This document shows, in pieces, positions 19,637-28,325 of a stretch of DNA of 64,000 nt; positions within the stretch are counted from its first letter, which is position 1; each line of letters begins with the position of its first letter. The stretch comes from Pseudomonadota bacterium (GTDB taxonomy: Bacteria; Desulfobacterota; Desulfobulbia; Desulfobulbales; JAHJIY01), in contig JAHJIY010000034.1 of assembly GCA_018823175.1 (NCBI GenBank), forward strand, positions 21,411 through 85,410, written 5' to 3'. The position numbers and the translations under genes are program-made. A model generated the notes under the pieces. The model saw only the letters and a program-made list of their open reading frames with translations. It did not search any database and had not been told where the DNA came from.

Positions 19637-20638
19637 ATGGAGGAACGGGAACAAGAACAAAACGACCTGAAATATTTCATCACCGTTGCCGAACTTGGCA
19701 ATTTATTGGGGATTTCAACGGCGGAGGTGGCCAGGGACTTGCAGAAAATGGGGCTCGATGAGTTCATCCCTGGATCCCGCAAAGGGCTGCGACCCGGCCA
19801 GGCGAGAAATTATCTAACCGCCAAAGGGACCAAATACGAGTCAACGGTTGTGGCCCATATCAACATGAAGGGCGGCATCGGCAAGACCACGACGACGATC
19901 ACGACCGCGACCAGGGCGGCGCAATACGGATTTAAAACATGCATCCTGGACCTCGACCCGCAGGCGTCATCCTCCCTGGCCTTTGATAAAATGCCGGAAG
20001 ACGGCGACCCGATCTTCTGTGATGTCTGGCAGAATCCCGCCTCGATCCTCATTAATTCACTAAAAAAAATCCAGGAAGACCTCTATATTCTGCCCTCCTC
20101 ACTTGAAAACAGTCTGCTCGATCTTAGTCTGATCAATCCGGGGTCGCAAAAAAACGCAGTAAAAGGGGTCTGTGCCGAATTGCAAAAACACGGTTTCGAC
20201 CTGGTGTTAATCGACTGCCCACCGTCCCTTGGCACCGCCGTCATCTCAAGCATCTGCGCGGCCGACGTCATAATCATCCCGGTCGGCAGCGACGCGTTTT
20301 CGATTAAGGGGCTGGAACTGACCCTCAACGAAATTTCATCCATCTCCGACACCTTTAATCTCCCCCTGCCGCGGATAAAAATACTCTATACCAAGTTCGA
20401 CAAAAGGGAAGCGATCACCACCGATACCCTGCAGAGGCTGTCAAAAAACTACCCGGACTTTCTTTTCCCCGTAGCAATCCGGACCAGCACTGATTTTTCA
20501 AAGGCCCTCGCCAGAAGAGAGACTGTTTTTGCCAGCGGCCGGAAAAGCAGCGGCAAAGAAGACTACGATATCTATGTAAGGCATCTTTTGGGGATGCCCC
20601 GCCCAAAACAAACGAGGAAGGCAAATGGCAGAAAATAA
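19637..20638 (+). CDS. ParA/MinD-family ATPase with N-terminal helix-turn-helix-like segment
   Basis: 333 residues. A deviant Walker A (KGGIGKTT with the signature first lysine, near residue 77), the A' motif LDLDPQAS (near 105) and Walker B LVLIDCPP (near 190) place it in the ParA/Soj family of ATP-dependent positioning proteins. The first 60 residues look like a small helix-turn-helix (VAELGNLLGIST...), perhaps for DNA or partner binding. No ParB gene or parS-like site is visible. Start ATG is preceded by TGGAGA. The gene overlaps the DUF697 gene by 14 bases, implying coupled translation. Being embedded between NRPS 2 and NRPS 3 on the same strand argues for a role in the cluster, for instance positioning a membrane complex, rather than plasmid partition. 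That role is inference. Confidence 0.85.
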   Translation: MEEREQEQNDLKYFITVAELGNLLGISTAEVARDLQKMGLDEFIPGSRKGLRPGQARNYLTAKGTKYESTVVAHINMKGGIGKTTTTITTATRAAQYGFKTCILDLDPQASSSLAFDKMPEDGDPIFCDVWQNPASILINSLKKIQEDLYILPSSLENSLLDLSLINPGSQKNAVKGVCAELQKHGFDLVLIDCPPSLGTAVISSICAADVIIIPVGSDAFSIKGLELTLNEISSISDTFNLPLPRIKILYTKFDKREAITTDTLQRLSKNYPDFLFPVAIRTSTDFSKALARRETVFASGRKSSGKEDYDIYVRHLLGMPRPKQTRKANGRK

Positions 20639-21200
20639 GCAGAAAACCGTCCCGACGATCAAGGTCAGCAGGCAGCGGCGCAGGCTCTATGAACCTCTGC
20701 CCGAGGCGGATGAGAATACGACCGACGGTCCCGCCATTGCAACCCTTACCCCGGAGATTCTTCCCAAGGAAAGTAAAGAGAAATCGGCCAACAAGATCAC
20801 CATGGACTTCGTAAAATGGAGCGCCGGCAGCGCCCTGCTCCCCATCCCGGTGCTTGACATGACCGCGGTGGTGACCCTGCAACTGATGATGATCAAGAAG
20901 CTCTGTGAACTTTACGAGATGGAGTATGCCAAACAGCGAGTCGCAGCGATCGTGGTTTCTTTTACCGGCGGCATCCACGTCGGTCTGATCGCCGGTAGCC
21001 TGTTTAAGGCGGTGCCTTGGATCGGTCCGACTTTAGCCGCCGCTTCGGCGGTCACTATTTCCGGCGCGATCACCTATGCGGTCGGCAAGGTATTTATCAA
21101 ACATTTTGAGGCGGGCGGCACCCTGCTCGACTTCGATTCAACCAGAATGAAGGGCTATTTTAAGAAACAATTTGAAAAGGGGCGGGAATTAACGGAATAG
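20625..21200 (+). CDS. DUF697-family membrane protein, copy 1
   Basis: 191 residues. After a charged N-terminus (about 1-60) come hydrophobic segments around a Leu-Leu-Pro-Ile-Pro-Val-Leu-Asp motif (near 70-77), the hallmark of DUF697 proteins, then two Gly/Ala-rich probable membrane helices (about 100-170), and a C-terminal GKVFIKHFEAGGTLLDFD motif. A paralogue with the same ending (GRVFVQHFESGGTFLDFD) is encoded at 62970-63503. DUF697 domains often accompany P-loop NTPases; here the partner is the overlapping ParA-like ATPase. Function unknown; a membrane receptor for the ATPase is my hypothesis. The 87 bases between this gene and NRPS 3 show nothing recognisable. Confidence 0.8.
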   Translation: MAENKQKTVPTIKVSRQRRRLYEPLPEADENTTDGPAIATLTPEILPKESKEKSANKITMDFVKWSAGSALLPIPVLDMTAVVTLQLMMIKKLCELYEMEYAKQRVAAIVVSFTGGIHVGLIAGSLFKAVPWIGPTLAAASAVTISGAITYAVGKVFIKHFEAGGTLLDFDSTRMKGYFKKQFEKGRELTE

Positions 21201-21287
21201 ATCAGGCCCCGACAAAACAATCATTTACCAGCAGCAGAACAGAATCGCCCTGACCTGCTTGCCGGACTCCCGGACTACCGGACATCC

Positions 21288-24200
21288 ATGATAGAAAAAA
21301 AGAACATCAAAAATATTTATGCCTTGTCCCCGCTCCAGGAGGGCATGCTGTTTCACAGTCTGCAGGATCCAGACTCCCTCGCCTATTTCCAGCAGATGAG
21401 CTACCGCATTTCAGGCAAACTGGAGGTGCCTATTTTTGAGCAAAGCTGGAATGAACTGCTCGGTCGGCACGATGCGCTGCGCACGATCTTTATCCACAAA
21501 AACGTGCCCGAGCCATTGCAGATCGTCCTGAAAGAACGAAAGATTGATTTCATGTTCAACGATCAACGCGGACCAGAGGTAAAAGACCGGGACGCCTTGG
21601 TTGAGGAATTTAAACGCCTGGACCGCGCAAGACCTTTTATCCTGAGCAAGGATGTGCTGATGCGGGTCAGCGTTTTACAGTTTGCGGAGGAATCATTCGA
21701 AGTGATCTGGAGTTTTCCCCATATCATTATGGATGGCTGGTGTCTCTACATCATCAAGGAAGAACTATTCGAGATCTACCGCTGCCTCCTGAATGGTCAG
21801 CCCCTGGCCCTGCCTTCGGTCACCCCTTACAGCATCTTTATCAAATGGTACACCAAACAGAACCGGGTCGCATCCGAGGACTACTGGCAGGAGTATCTCT
21901 CGGGATATAAGAACCTGTCGCACCTGCCGCAAAAAAGTACCGCCCAGCATAACAATGATTACGATCTGCAAACGACATGGATCGAGCTCGACCGGGACCG
22001 GTTCGCCGCGTTGTCTGAGCTTGCGGCCCGCAACCTGGTTACGATCAATACCGTCATTCAGTGCCTGTGGGGGATCCTGCTGAGCAGATACAATGACACG
22101 GATGACTCAGTCTTCGGGATGACCGTCTCGGGTCGCCCGCCGGAGATTCCCGGCATTGAACGGATGATCGGGCTGTTCATCAACACCGTTCCGGTCAGGA
22201 TCAAGACGGGAGAGGGGCGAACCTTCCGGGAGTTACTGACCGAGACCCAGGCCCGATTCATGCAGGGTCGGGACCATCACCAATATCCGTTGGCGGCGAT
22301 CCAGGCCAAAATCCCGCTCCGGCAGGAGTTGTTTGATCACATTATGATCTTTGAAAATTATCCGATCAAGGAAGGACTCACCAAGGCGGTAGAGGCCTCT
22401 TCAGGTTTAGCCTTTGAACGGTTTACCATGTTTGAGCAAACCAATTATGGGCTGGGCATTTCGGTCTTTCCCGAGGAAAAACTGCTTTTTAGATTCACCT
22501 ATAATGCCGCGATCTATGACGATCAGACCATGAAAGCCATCGGCGAGCACATCACCGAGATGGTTGACGCCGTTCTGGAAAATGAGACGATCAAGGTTGA
22601 GGCGATCGAAATTATTTCAGCCGCCGAAAAAGAAACCATCCTCACAAAATTCAACCAGCCGACCGCCATGATTCAGGCGGAAAAGACCTTGGTGGAATTA
22701 TTCGAGGAACAGGTCGAAAGAACCCCGGAGGCCGTGGCGGTAGTCTGCGGGATCGAACAACTCACCTTTAGGGAACTTAACGCCCGGGCCAATATCGTGG
22801 CCCATCACCTGCGGGATAACTGCGGGGTGCGCCCAGACGTTCCGGTTGGCTTAATGGCAGCCCGCTCGGAATGGCTGCCGATCGGCATAATCGGTATTTT
22901 AAAGGCCGGCGGCGCCTATGTGCCGATCGACCCTGATTTCCCGCCGGCCAGGATCGATTATATCCTCAAAAAAAGCGCCTGCCAGATCTTGCTGGTTGAT
23001 CTTGCCGAGCAGGAAAAACTCCGGGAAAAATTATCGATCGAGCTCTGCGATTTTCGGTTGATCAAAGGAACCAACAACCGTAATCCCGCCCAGGTTGTTA
23101 GCTCGGACCATCTGGCCTACACGATCTATACCTCCGGGTCAACCGGCGACCCGAAAGGGGTGATGGTCACCCACCGCAATCTGGCAAACTTCAACCTGAA
23201 CCTGATTGAGGTCTTCGGCCTGCGGCAGACCGACACCATGTTGGCCCTGACCACGATCAGCTTTGATATCTCGGTTCTCGAATTGCTGAACAGTCTGCTG
23301 GTCGGGATGAAGGTGGTTATTTCACCGGATGCCGCCATCAAAAATCCCGAAAAAATTCTGCAAACTATCAGGGAGGCCGAAATCTCCGTGTTGCAGCTCA
23401 CCCCCTCCCGGCTGAGAATGTTGCTGACCGAGGGCGACCCCGCAGCCCTTGCTACCCTGCGAGTGCTGCTCATCGGCGGCGAATCCCTGCCGGAGGATCT
23501 GTTTGCCCTTCTGCGCCCTCTTTTGTCCGAGGTCGAGATCTTCAATGTTTACGGCCCAACCGAAACGACCATCTGGTCGACTTGTAAAAAAATAAACGAC
23601 GGCATCCTGACCATCGGCTCCCCGCTGGTCAACGAATCGATCTATATCCTGTCAGCAAACAACCGACTGATGCCGGTGGGGACAATCGGCGAGATCTGTA
23701 TCGGCGGCCGCGGGGTGACCAGGGGCTATCACCATCAACCGGAACTAACCGCTGAAAAATTCATAAGCAACCCCTTCAACCGGGAGGAAAGATTATACCG
23801 GACCGGCGATCTGGGCCGCTTCCGGCCGGATGGTCAAATCGAATGTCTGGGCAGAAATGACGACCAGATCAAGATCAGGGGATACCGGATAGAACCGGGC
23901 GAGATTGAACGGCGCCTGAAATCGCGACCAGCCATCAAAAACGCGGTGGTGGTTCCCATTGAGCTAACGGCCGGCGCCAAGGATCTGGTGGCCTATTGCC
24001 TTGGAGAGGAAGAACTCGGGGTCGCCGCCTGGCGGGAATATCTTGGCCAGTGGCTGCCCGATTATATGCTGCCGACCTACTTTATCTACCTTGCCAAATT
24101 CCCTCTTACCCCCACCGGCAAGATCGACAAAAAGGCCCTTCCTTTGCCCGACCAGAAAGATGAGCGATCACCCGAAGAATATCGGGCGCCGTCTACCGTC

Positions 24201-27200
24201 AGTCAGATTAAATTGGCTGAGATCTGGCAAGAGGTCCTGGCCAAAAAACTAATCAGCGTCCAGCAAGATTTCTTCGAAGCCGGCGGCCACAGTCTGAAGG
24301 CGATCCTGATTATCTCCCGAATCAACCGGATTCTCGGCGTCGACTTGAGCATTAAGGAACTTTTCAATAACCCAACGATCGAAAAATTAGGCCTCCTGAT
24401 TGAGCAAAAATCAAGCGCCACCCTCAGCCCGATTGCGGTCATCCCAGAACAACCATCATACCCGGTTTCCCATGGCCAGAGACGTCTATGGATTCTGGAC
24501 CGGATGGAAACAGAGCTGGTGGCCTATACCATTCCGGCGGCTTTCCTGCTGGAAGGAGAACTGAACCGACCCGCTTTGCGGCAAGCTTTTGAGCTTTTAC
24601 TGGCCAGGCACGAATCACTCCGCACCACTTTTGACGAGCTGGACGGATCGCCGGTGCAGAAAGTGCGCCCTGATTGCCGCTTTGAAATCCGGGAGATCGA
24701 TCTTACCCTTGAGCCGCGGAAAGACAAGGTTGAACTGGCCCATGAGCTGATAGTCCGCGAAGCGGCCATTCCTTTTGATCTGAGTCGAGGCCCGCTGATC
24801 AGGGCCATACTCCTGAAAATCGATGAGCGGCGACAGGTCCTGGCCCTGATCATCCATCATATTATCAGCGACGGCTGGTCTTTCCTTGTTTTAGAAAAAG
24901 ATCTCCTCACCCTGTACCAAGCGATTGCCGGCGGCAAACGCCCCGAGCTGCCGCCTCTGCCCATCCAGTATAAGGATTATGCCGCCTGGCAGAATAATTT
25001 TCTACAGACAGAAATGATCCTGCCCCAGAGACAATACTGGCAGCACAAACTCTCGGGCGAATTGACAGTGCTTGACCTGCCAACAGATTTCCCGCGGCCA
25101 CCAATCAAGACCTTCCGGGGCAAGACCATTTCTTTCCGTTTAGATCATGAGCTGGCCGCCGCCCTGCACACGGCAGGCACAATCCACGGCGCCACGCTGT
25201 TCATGGTTTTGTTGGCGACGCTCAAGATCCTGCTTTTTAGGTACAGCGGCCAGGAAGATTGTATCATCGGCTCACCGATTGCCGGCCGCAATCATCCCGA
25301 CCTGGAAAACCAGATCGGTTTTTACGTGAATATCCTGGTTTTAAGAGATACGCTCACCGGCAACGACAGTTTTAAGACCTTGCTTGGGCAAGTAAAACAG
25401 ACTGCCTTGGAAGCCTACGAGCACCAGGACTATCCTTTTGATCTGCTGGTCGAGGAGCTGGCAGTCAACAGAGAGACCAGCCGATCACCGCTCTTTGATG
25501 TCATGCTGGTCCTGCAAAATAATGAGCAGGCCACCGCGCCGGCCGTCGACCTGAAAATATCCGCCCTGGAAATCGACCCCGGGATCAGCCAGTTTGACCT
25601 CACCTTCAACTTTATCGAACAACCCGAGGCTCTCTCTTTTTATATCAACTACAATACCGATATCTTCACGGAAGAACGGATCTTGCGGATGGGCGAGCAT
25701 TTCCGGGAACTGGTGAAAAGCCTGGCCGCCGATCCTGATTGTAAAATAGATCTGCTCAATATTCTTCCGTCAGGAGAGATGACCCGGCTGTTGGAAGAAT
25801 TCAACGCCACGGGCAAGGATTATCCCGCCGACCAAACCATCGTCGATTTGTTTGAAGAGCAGGTCCGCCAGACCCCCAACCACCTCGCCGTAGTATTTGA
25901 GGACAAAAACCTTACCTACCAGCAGCTCAACGCAGAGGTAAACCGGCTGGCCCATTATCTGCGGGAAACCCTTGGGGTCCAGCCGGATGAACCGGTGGCG
26001 GTAATGATCAACCGCTCGGAATGGCTGCTGATCGGCTTACTGGCCACGATGAAGGCGGGCGGCGCCTATCTGCCGGTGGACCCGGCCTACCCCGAGCAAC
26101 GGATCCGCTATATCTTGGCCGACAGCGGCTGCCGGGTGATGCTGACCGAGGAGAAATACCTGACGCCGGAAATCACCATAAATCCAGAGAATAAGCTGAC
26201 GATTATCGAGATCAAATCAGCACTGCCGAGAAATGAGAGCAACCCCGCCAAGGTGAACAAGGCCGAAGACCTAGCCTACATCATCTATACCTCCGGCTCC
26301 ACCGGCCGACCCAAAGGAGTAATGATCGAACATGGTGGTTTTATCAATATGTCCCTGGCCCAGATCACGACCTTTGGGGTCACCGAGCAGGATGCGGTCG
26401 GCCATTTTGCTTCGCCGTCGTTTGACGCCTCCCTTTCCGAAATATTCATGGCGCTTTTTTGCGGGGCCAGGGTCGTGATGATTAGCCAGGAAACGATCAG
26501 TGATCCGACCCGGTTTGTCAAATATCTGGCGGCCAAGGGGATAACGATCTTAACCCTGCCGCCGGTCTACCTGAACAGTCTTGAAAAAACCGAGTTGCCG
26601 ACCGTCCGGACACTGATCACGGCGGGCGAATCGGCGGTGGTTAAAGATGCCTTGGCCTACAGTCGTGACAAAAAATACTTCAATGCCTATGGCCCGACCG
26701 AGGCCTCGGTCTGTGTCAGCTGTCACCAGGTCGATCCCGAATATCCTTACCCGGGCAGCATCCCGATCGGCAAACCGATTGCCAACACCAGGGTCTACAT
26801 CGTTGATCAGGCCTGTAATCCGGTGCCGATCGGGGTGTACGGCGAGATCTGCGTTACGGGCGCCGGGCTGGCCCGGGGCTACCTGAACCGATCGGAACTG
26901 ACCGAGGAAAAATTCAGAGAGAACCCTTTAAAGACCGGGGAACGGCTTTACCTGAGCGGTGATATCGGCAGGTGGCGGGAAGACGGCAACCTGGAATGGG
27001 CCTGGCGAAAAGACCAACAAGTGAAAGTCCGCGGCTACCGAATCGAACTGGGAGAAATTGAGGCGCGGTTGCGGGAGCACGGTGAAATAAGAGAAGCGGT
27101 GGTTGCCGCCAAAGAGGTCGATGGCAGCAAGGAATTAACCGCCTATCTCACCAGCAGCAGGGAAATTAATGTTGTCCAACTAAGGGAACACCTGGCAAAA

Positions 27201-28316
27201 ACCCTGCCGTCCTACATGATCCCCGCCTGTTTTGTCCGGCTGGCGAGCCTGCCGCTCACCCCCAACGGCAAGATCGACCAAAAGGCCTTACCAGATCCCG
27301 TGGTCTTGGACCTAGCCGTGTCATCACGATACAGCGCACCGGAAAGTGAACTTGAACGGCAGTTGGCAAATATCTGGCAAAAAATTCTGGACCGCAAGAA
27401 GATCGGCGCCCACGACAACTTTTTTGAACTCGGCGGCAACAGTATGAAATCACTACGGATCGTATCGCTGCTGCGCAATGACGCGGGAATCGAGCTATCA
27501 CCGATGACCATCTACCAGACCCCGACCATCCGGGGCCTGGCCGAGTATATCGAAAGATCACGATCAACCCCGGCTGAGGTCCGGGAAGAAGCCTTTGTTC
27601 GATTAAACAAAGGAGCAGGGAAAAAGATCTTTTGTTTCCCTCCTTTTCCGGGATATGCTGGAGTGTATCAAGAGCTGGCGAGCTATCTTTCCGAATACGA
27701 TCTTGGCGGGTTTAATTTCCTGCCGGATGATACCTTACTTACCCGATACGCCGCATTAATTAAAAACGGCGGTCAGCAAGGGCCTTTGATCTTCCTCGGC
27801 CATTCCGGGGGCGGTAACCTCGCCTTTGAACTTGCCAAGGCCATGGCCAACGATGGCGAACCGATATCCGATCTGATCATGATCGATACCTGGAAAAGGG
27901 AACAAATAATATTATTGAGCAAAGAGGAAAGGGATGAAATCATGACTTCCTATCAGACAAATCTATTCCCCGGAAAAACTGGACCGGCCGCAGGCGTGAG
28001 AAACAATCAAAGGAGAGGAAACGACCTGGACAAGATGATGCAATACCTTGATTATATTGATAGTACGGTGAACACCGGCAAGGTCGCCGGCCGGATTCAT
28101 CTGATCAAAGCCGAGGAGAAACAAGCCCCGGCCACGAATACCATGCAGGGCCTGAGCCGGGAATGGGGGGACTCGACCACGGGTGGCTTCAAAATATACA
28201 ACGGGTTCGGATCACACAATGAGATGCTCAGCGGTCCGAACCTGCAAAAAAACCTTTATCTTATCCGGGAGATTTTAGACGACAACGCCCGCCGGATAAT
28301 TCCCCCCACCAAATGA
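21288..28316 (+). CDS. NRPS 3, terminal: C-A-PCP-C-A-PCP-TE
   Basis: 2342 residues; no clear ribosome binding site before the ATG. Domains: condensation (about 10-440), adenylation (about 465-960), carrier (GGHS, serine 1002), condensation (about 1050-1480, HHIISDG near 1190), adenylation (about 1510-1990), carrier (GGNS, serine 2052), thioesterase (about 2095-2342, GHSGGG serine 2173, histidine 2310). The first C domain has PHIIMDG: the first histidine of HHxxxDG is proline, while the catalytic second histidine (145) remains. Pocket 1 reads D-I-L-Q-L-G-V-I-W, one change from the glycine code DILQLGLIW. Pocket 2 reads D-A-S-T-I-A-A-V-C, one conservative change from the tyrosine code DASTVAAVC. 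It therefore should add Gly and Tyr after the D-aromatic residue from NRPS 2 and release the chain by hydrolysis or cyclisation. Confidence 0.95.
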   Translation: MIEKKNIKNIYALSPLQEGMLFHSLQDPDSLAYFQQMSYRISGKLEVPIFEQSWNELLGRHDALRTIFIHKNVPEPLQIVLKERKIDFMFNDQRGPEVKDRDALVEEFKRLDRARPFILSKDVLMRVSVLQFAEESFEVIWSFPHIIMDGWCLYIIKEELFEIYRCLLNGQPLALPSVTPYSIFIKWYTKQNRVASEDYWQEYLSGYKNLSHLPQKSTAQHNNDYDLQTTWIELDRDRFAALSELAARNLVTINTVIQCLWGILLSRYNDTDDSVFGMTVSGRPPEIPGIERMIGLFINTVPVRIKTGEGRTFRELLTETQARFMQGRDHHQYPLAAIQAKIPLRQELFDHIMIFENYPIKEGLTKAVEASSGLAFERFTMFEQTNYGLGISVFPEEKLLFRFTYNAAIYDDQTMKAIGEHITEMVDAVLENETIKVEAIEIISAAEKETILTKFNQPTAMIQAEKTLVELFEEQVERTPEAVAVVCGIEQLTFRELNARANIVAHHLRDNCGVRPDVPVGLMAARSEWLPIGIIGILKAGGAYVPIDPDFPPARIDYILKKSACQILLVDLAEQEKLREKLSIELCDFRLIKGTNNRNPAQVVSSDHLAYTIYTSGSTGDPKGVMVTHRNLANFNLNLIEVFGLRQTDTMLALTTISFDISVLELLNSLLVGMKVVISPDAAIKNPEKILQTIREAEISVLQLTPSRLRMLLTEGDPAALATLRVLLIGGESLPEDLFALLRPLLSEVEIFNVYGPTETTIWSTCKKINDGILTIGSPLVNESIYILSANNRLMPVGTIGEICIGGRGVTRGYHHQPELTAEKFISNPFNREERLYRTGDLGRFRPDGQIECLGRNDDQIKIRGYRIEPGEIERRLKSRPAIKNAVVVPIELTAGAKDLVAYCLGEEELGVAAWREYLGQWLPDYMLPTYFIYLAKFPLTPTGKIDKKALPLPDQKDERSPEEYRAPSTVSQIKLAEIWQEVLAKKLISVQQDFFEAGGHSLKAILIISRINRILGVDLSIKELFNNPTIEKLGLLIEQKSSATLSPIAVIPEQPSYPVSHGQRRLWILDRMETELVAYTIPAAFLLEGELNRPALRQAFELLLARHESLRTTFDELDGSPVQKVRPDCRFEIREIDLTLEPRKDKVELAHELIVREAAIPFDLSRGPLIRAILLKIDERRQVLALIIHHIISDGWSFLVLEKDLLTLYQAIAGGKRPELPPLPIQYKDYAAWQNNFLQTEMILPQRQYWQHKLSGELTVLDLPTDFPRPPIKTFRGKTISFRLDHELAAALHTAGTIHGATLFMVLLATLKILLFRYSGQEDCIIGSPIAGRNHPDLENQIGFYVNILVLRDTLTGNDSFKTLLGQVKQTALEAYEHQDYPFDLLVEELAVNRETSRSPLFDVMLVLQNNEQATAPAVDLKISALEIDPGISQFDLTFNFIEQPEALSFYINYNTDIFTEERILRMGEHFRELVKSLAADPDCKIDLLNILPSGEMTRLLEEFNATGKDYPADQTIVDLFEEQVRQTPNHLAVVFEDKNLTYQQLNAEVNRLAHYLRETLGVQPDEPVAVMINRSEWLLIGLLATMKAGGAYLPVDPAYPEQRIRYILADSGCRVMLTEEKYLTPEITINPENKLTIIEIKSALPRNESNPAKVNKAEDLAYIIYTSGSTGRPKGVMIEHGGFINMSLAQITTFGVTEQDAVGHFASPSFDASLSEIFMALFCGARVVMISQETISDPTRFVKYLAAKGITILTLPPVYLNSLEKTELPTVRTLITAGESAVVKDALAYSRDKKYFNAYGPTEASVCVSCHQVDPEYPYPGSIPIGKPIANTRVYIVDQACNPVPIGVYGEICVTGAGLARGYLNRSELTEEKFRENPLKTGERLYLSGDIGRWREDGNLEWAWRKDQQVKVRGYRIELGEIEARLREHGEIREAVVAAKEVDGSKELTAYLTSSREINVVQLREHLAKTLPSYMIPACFVRLASLPLTPNGKIDQKALPDPVVLDLAVSSRYSAPESELERQLANIWQKILDRKKIGAHDNFFELGGNSMKSLRIVSLLRNDAGIELSPMTIYQTPTIRGLAEYIERSRSTPAEVREEAFVRLNKGAGKKIFCFPPFPGYAGVYQELASYLSEYDLGGFNFLPDDTLLTRYAALIKNGGQQGPLIFLGHSGGGNLAFELAKAMANDGEPISDLIMIDTWKREQIILLSKEERDEIMTSYQTNLFPGKTGPAAGVRNNQRRGNDLDKMMQYLDYIDSTVNTGKVAGRIHLIKAEEKQAPATNTMQGLSREWGDSTTGGFKIYNGFGSHNEMLSGPNLQKNLYLIREILDDNARRIIPPTK

Positions 28317-28325
28317 GGAACCACT

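Noticed and set aside
19637..20638. ParA gene as a plasmid or phage partition system
   Set aside because: No parB, parS-like repeats, replication or phage genes nearby, and it is enclosed by synthase genes on the same strand.
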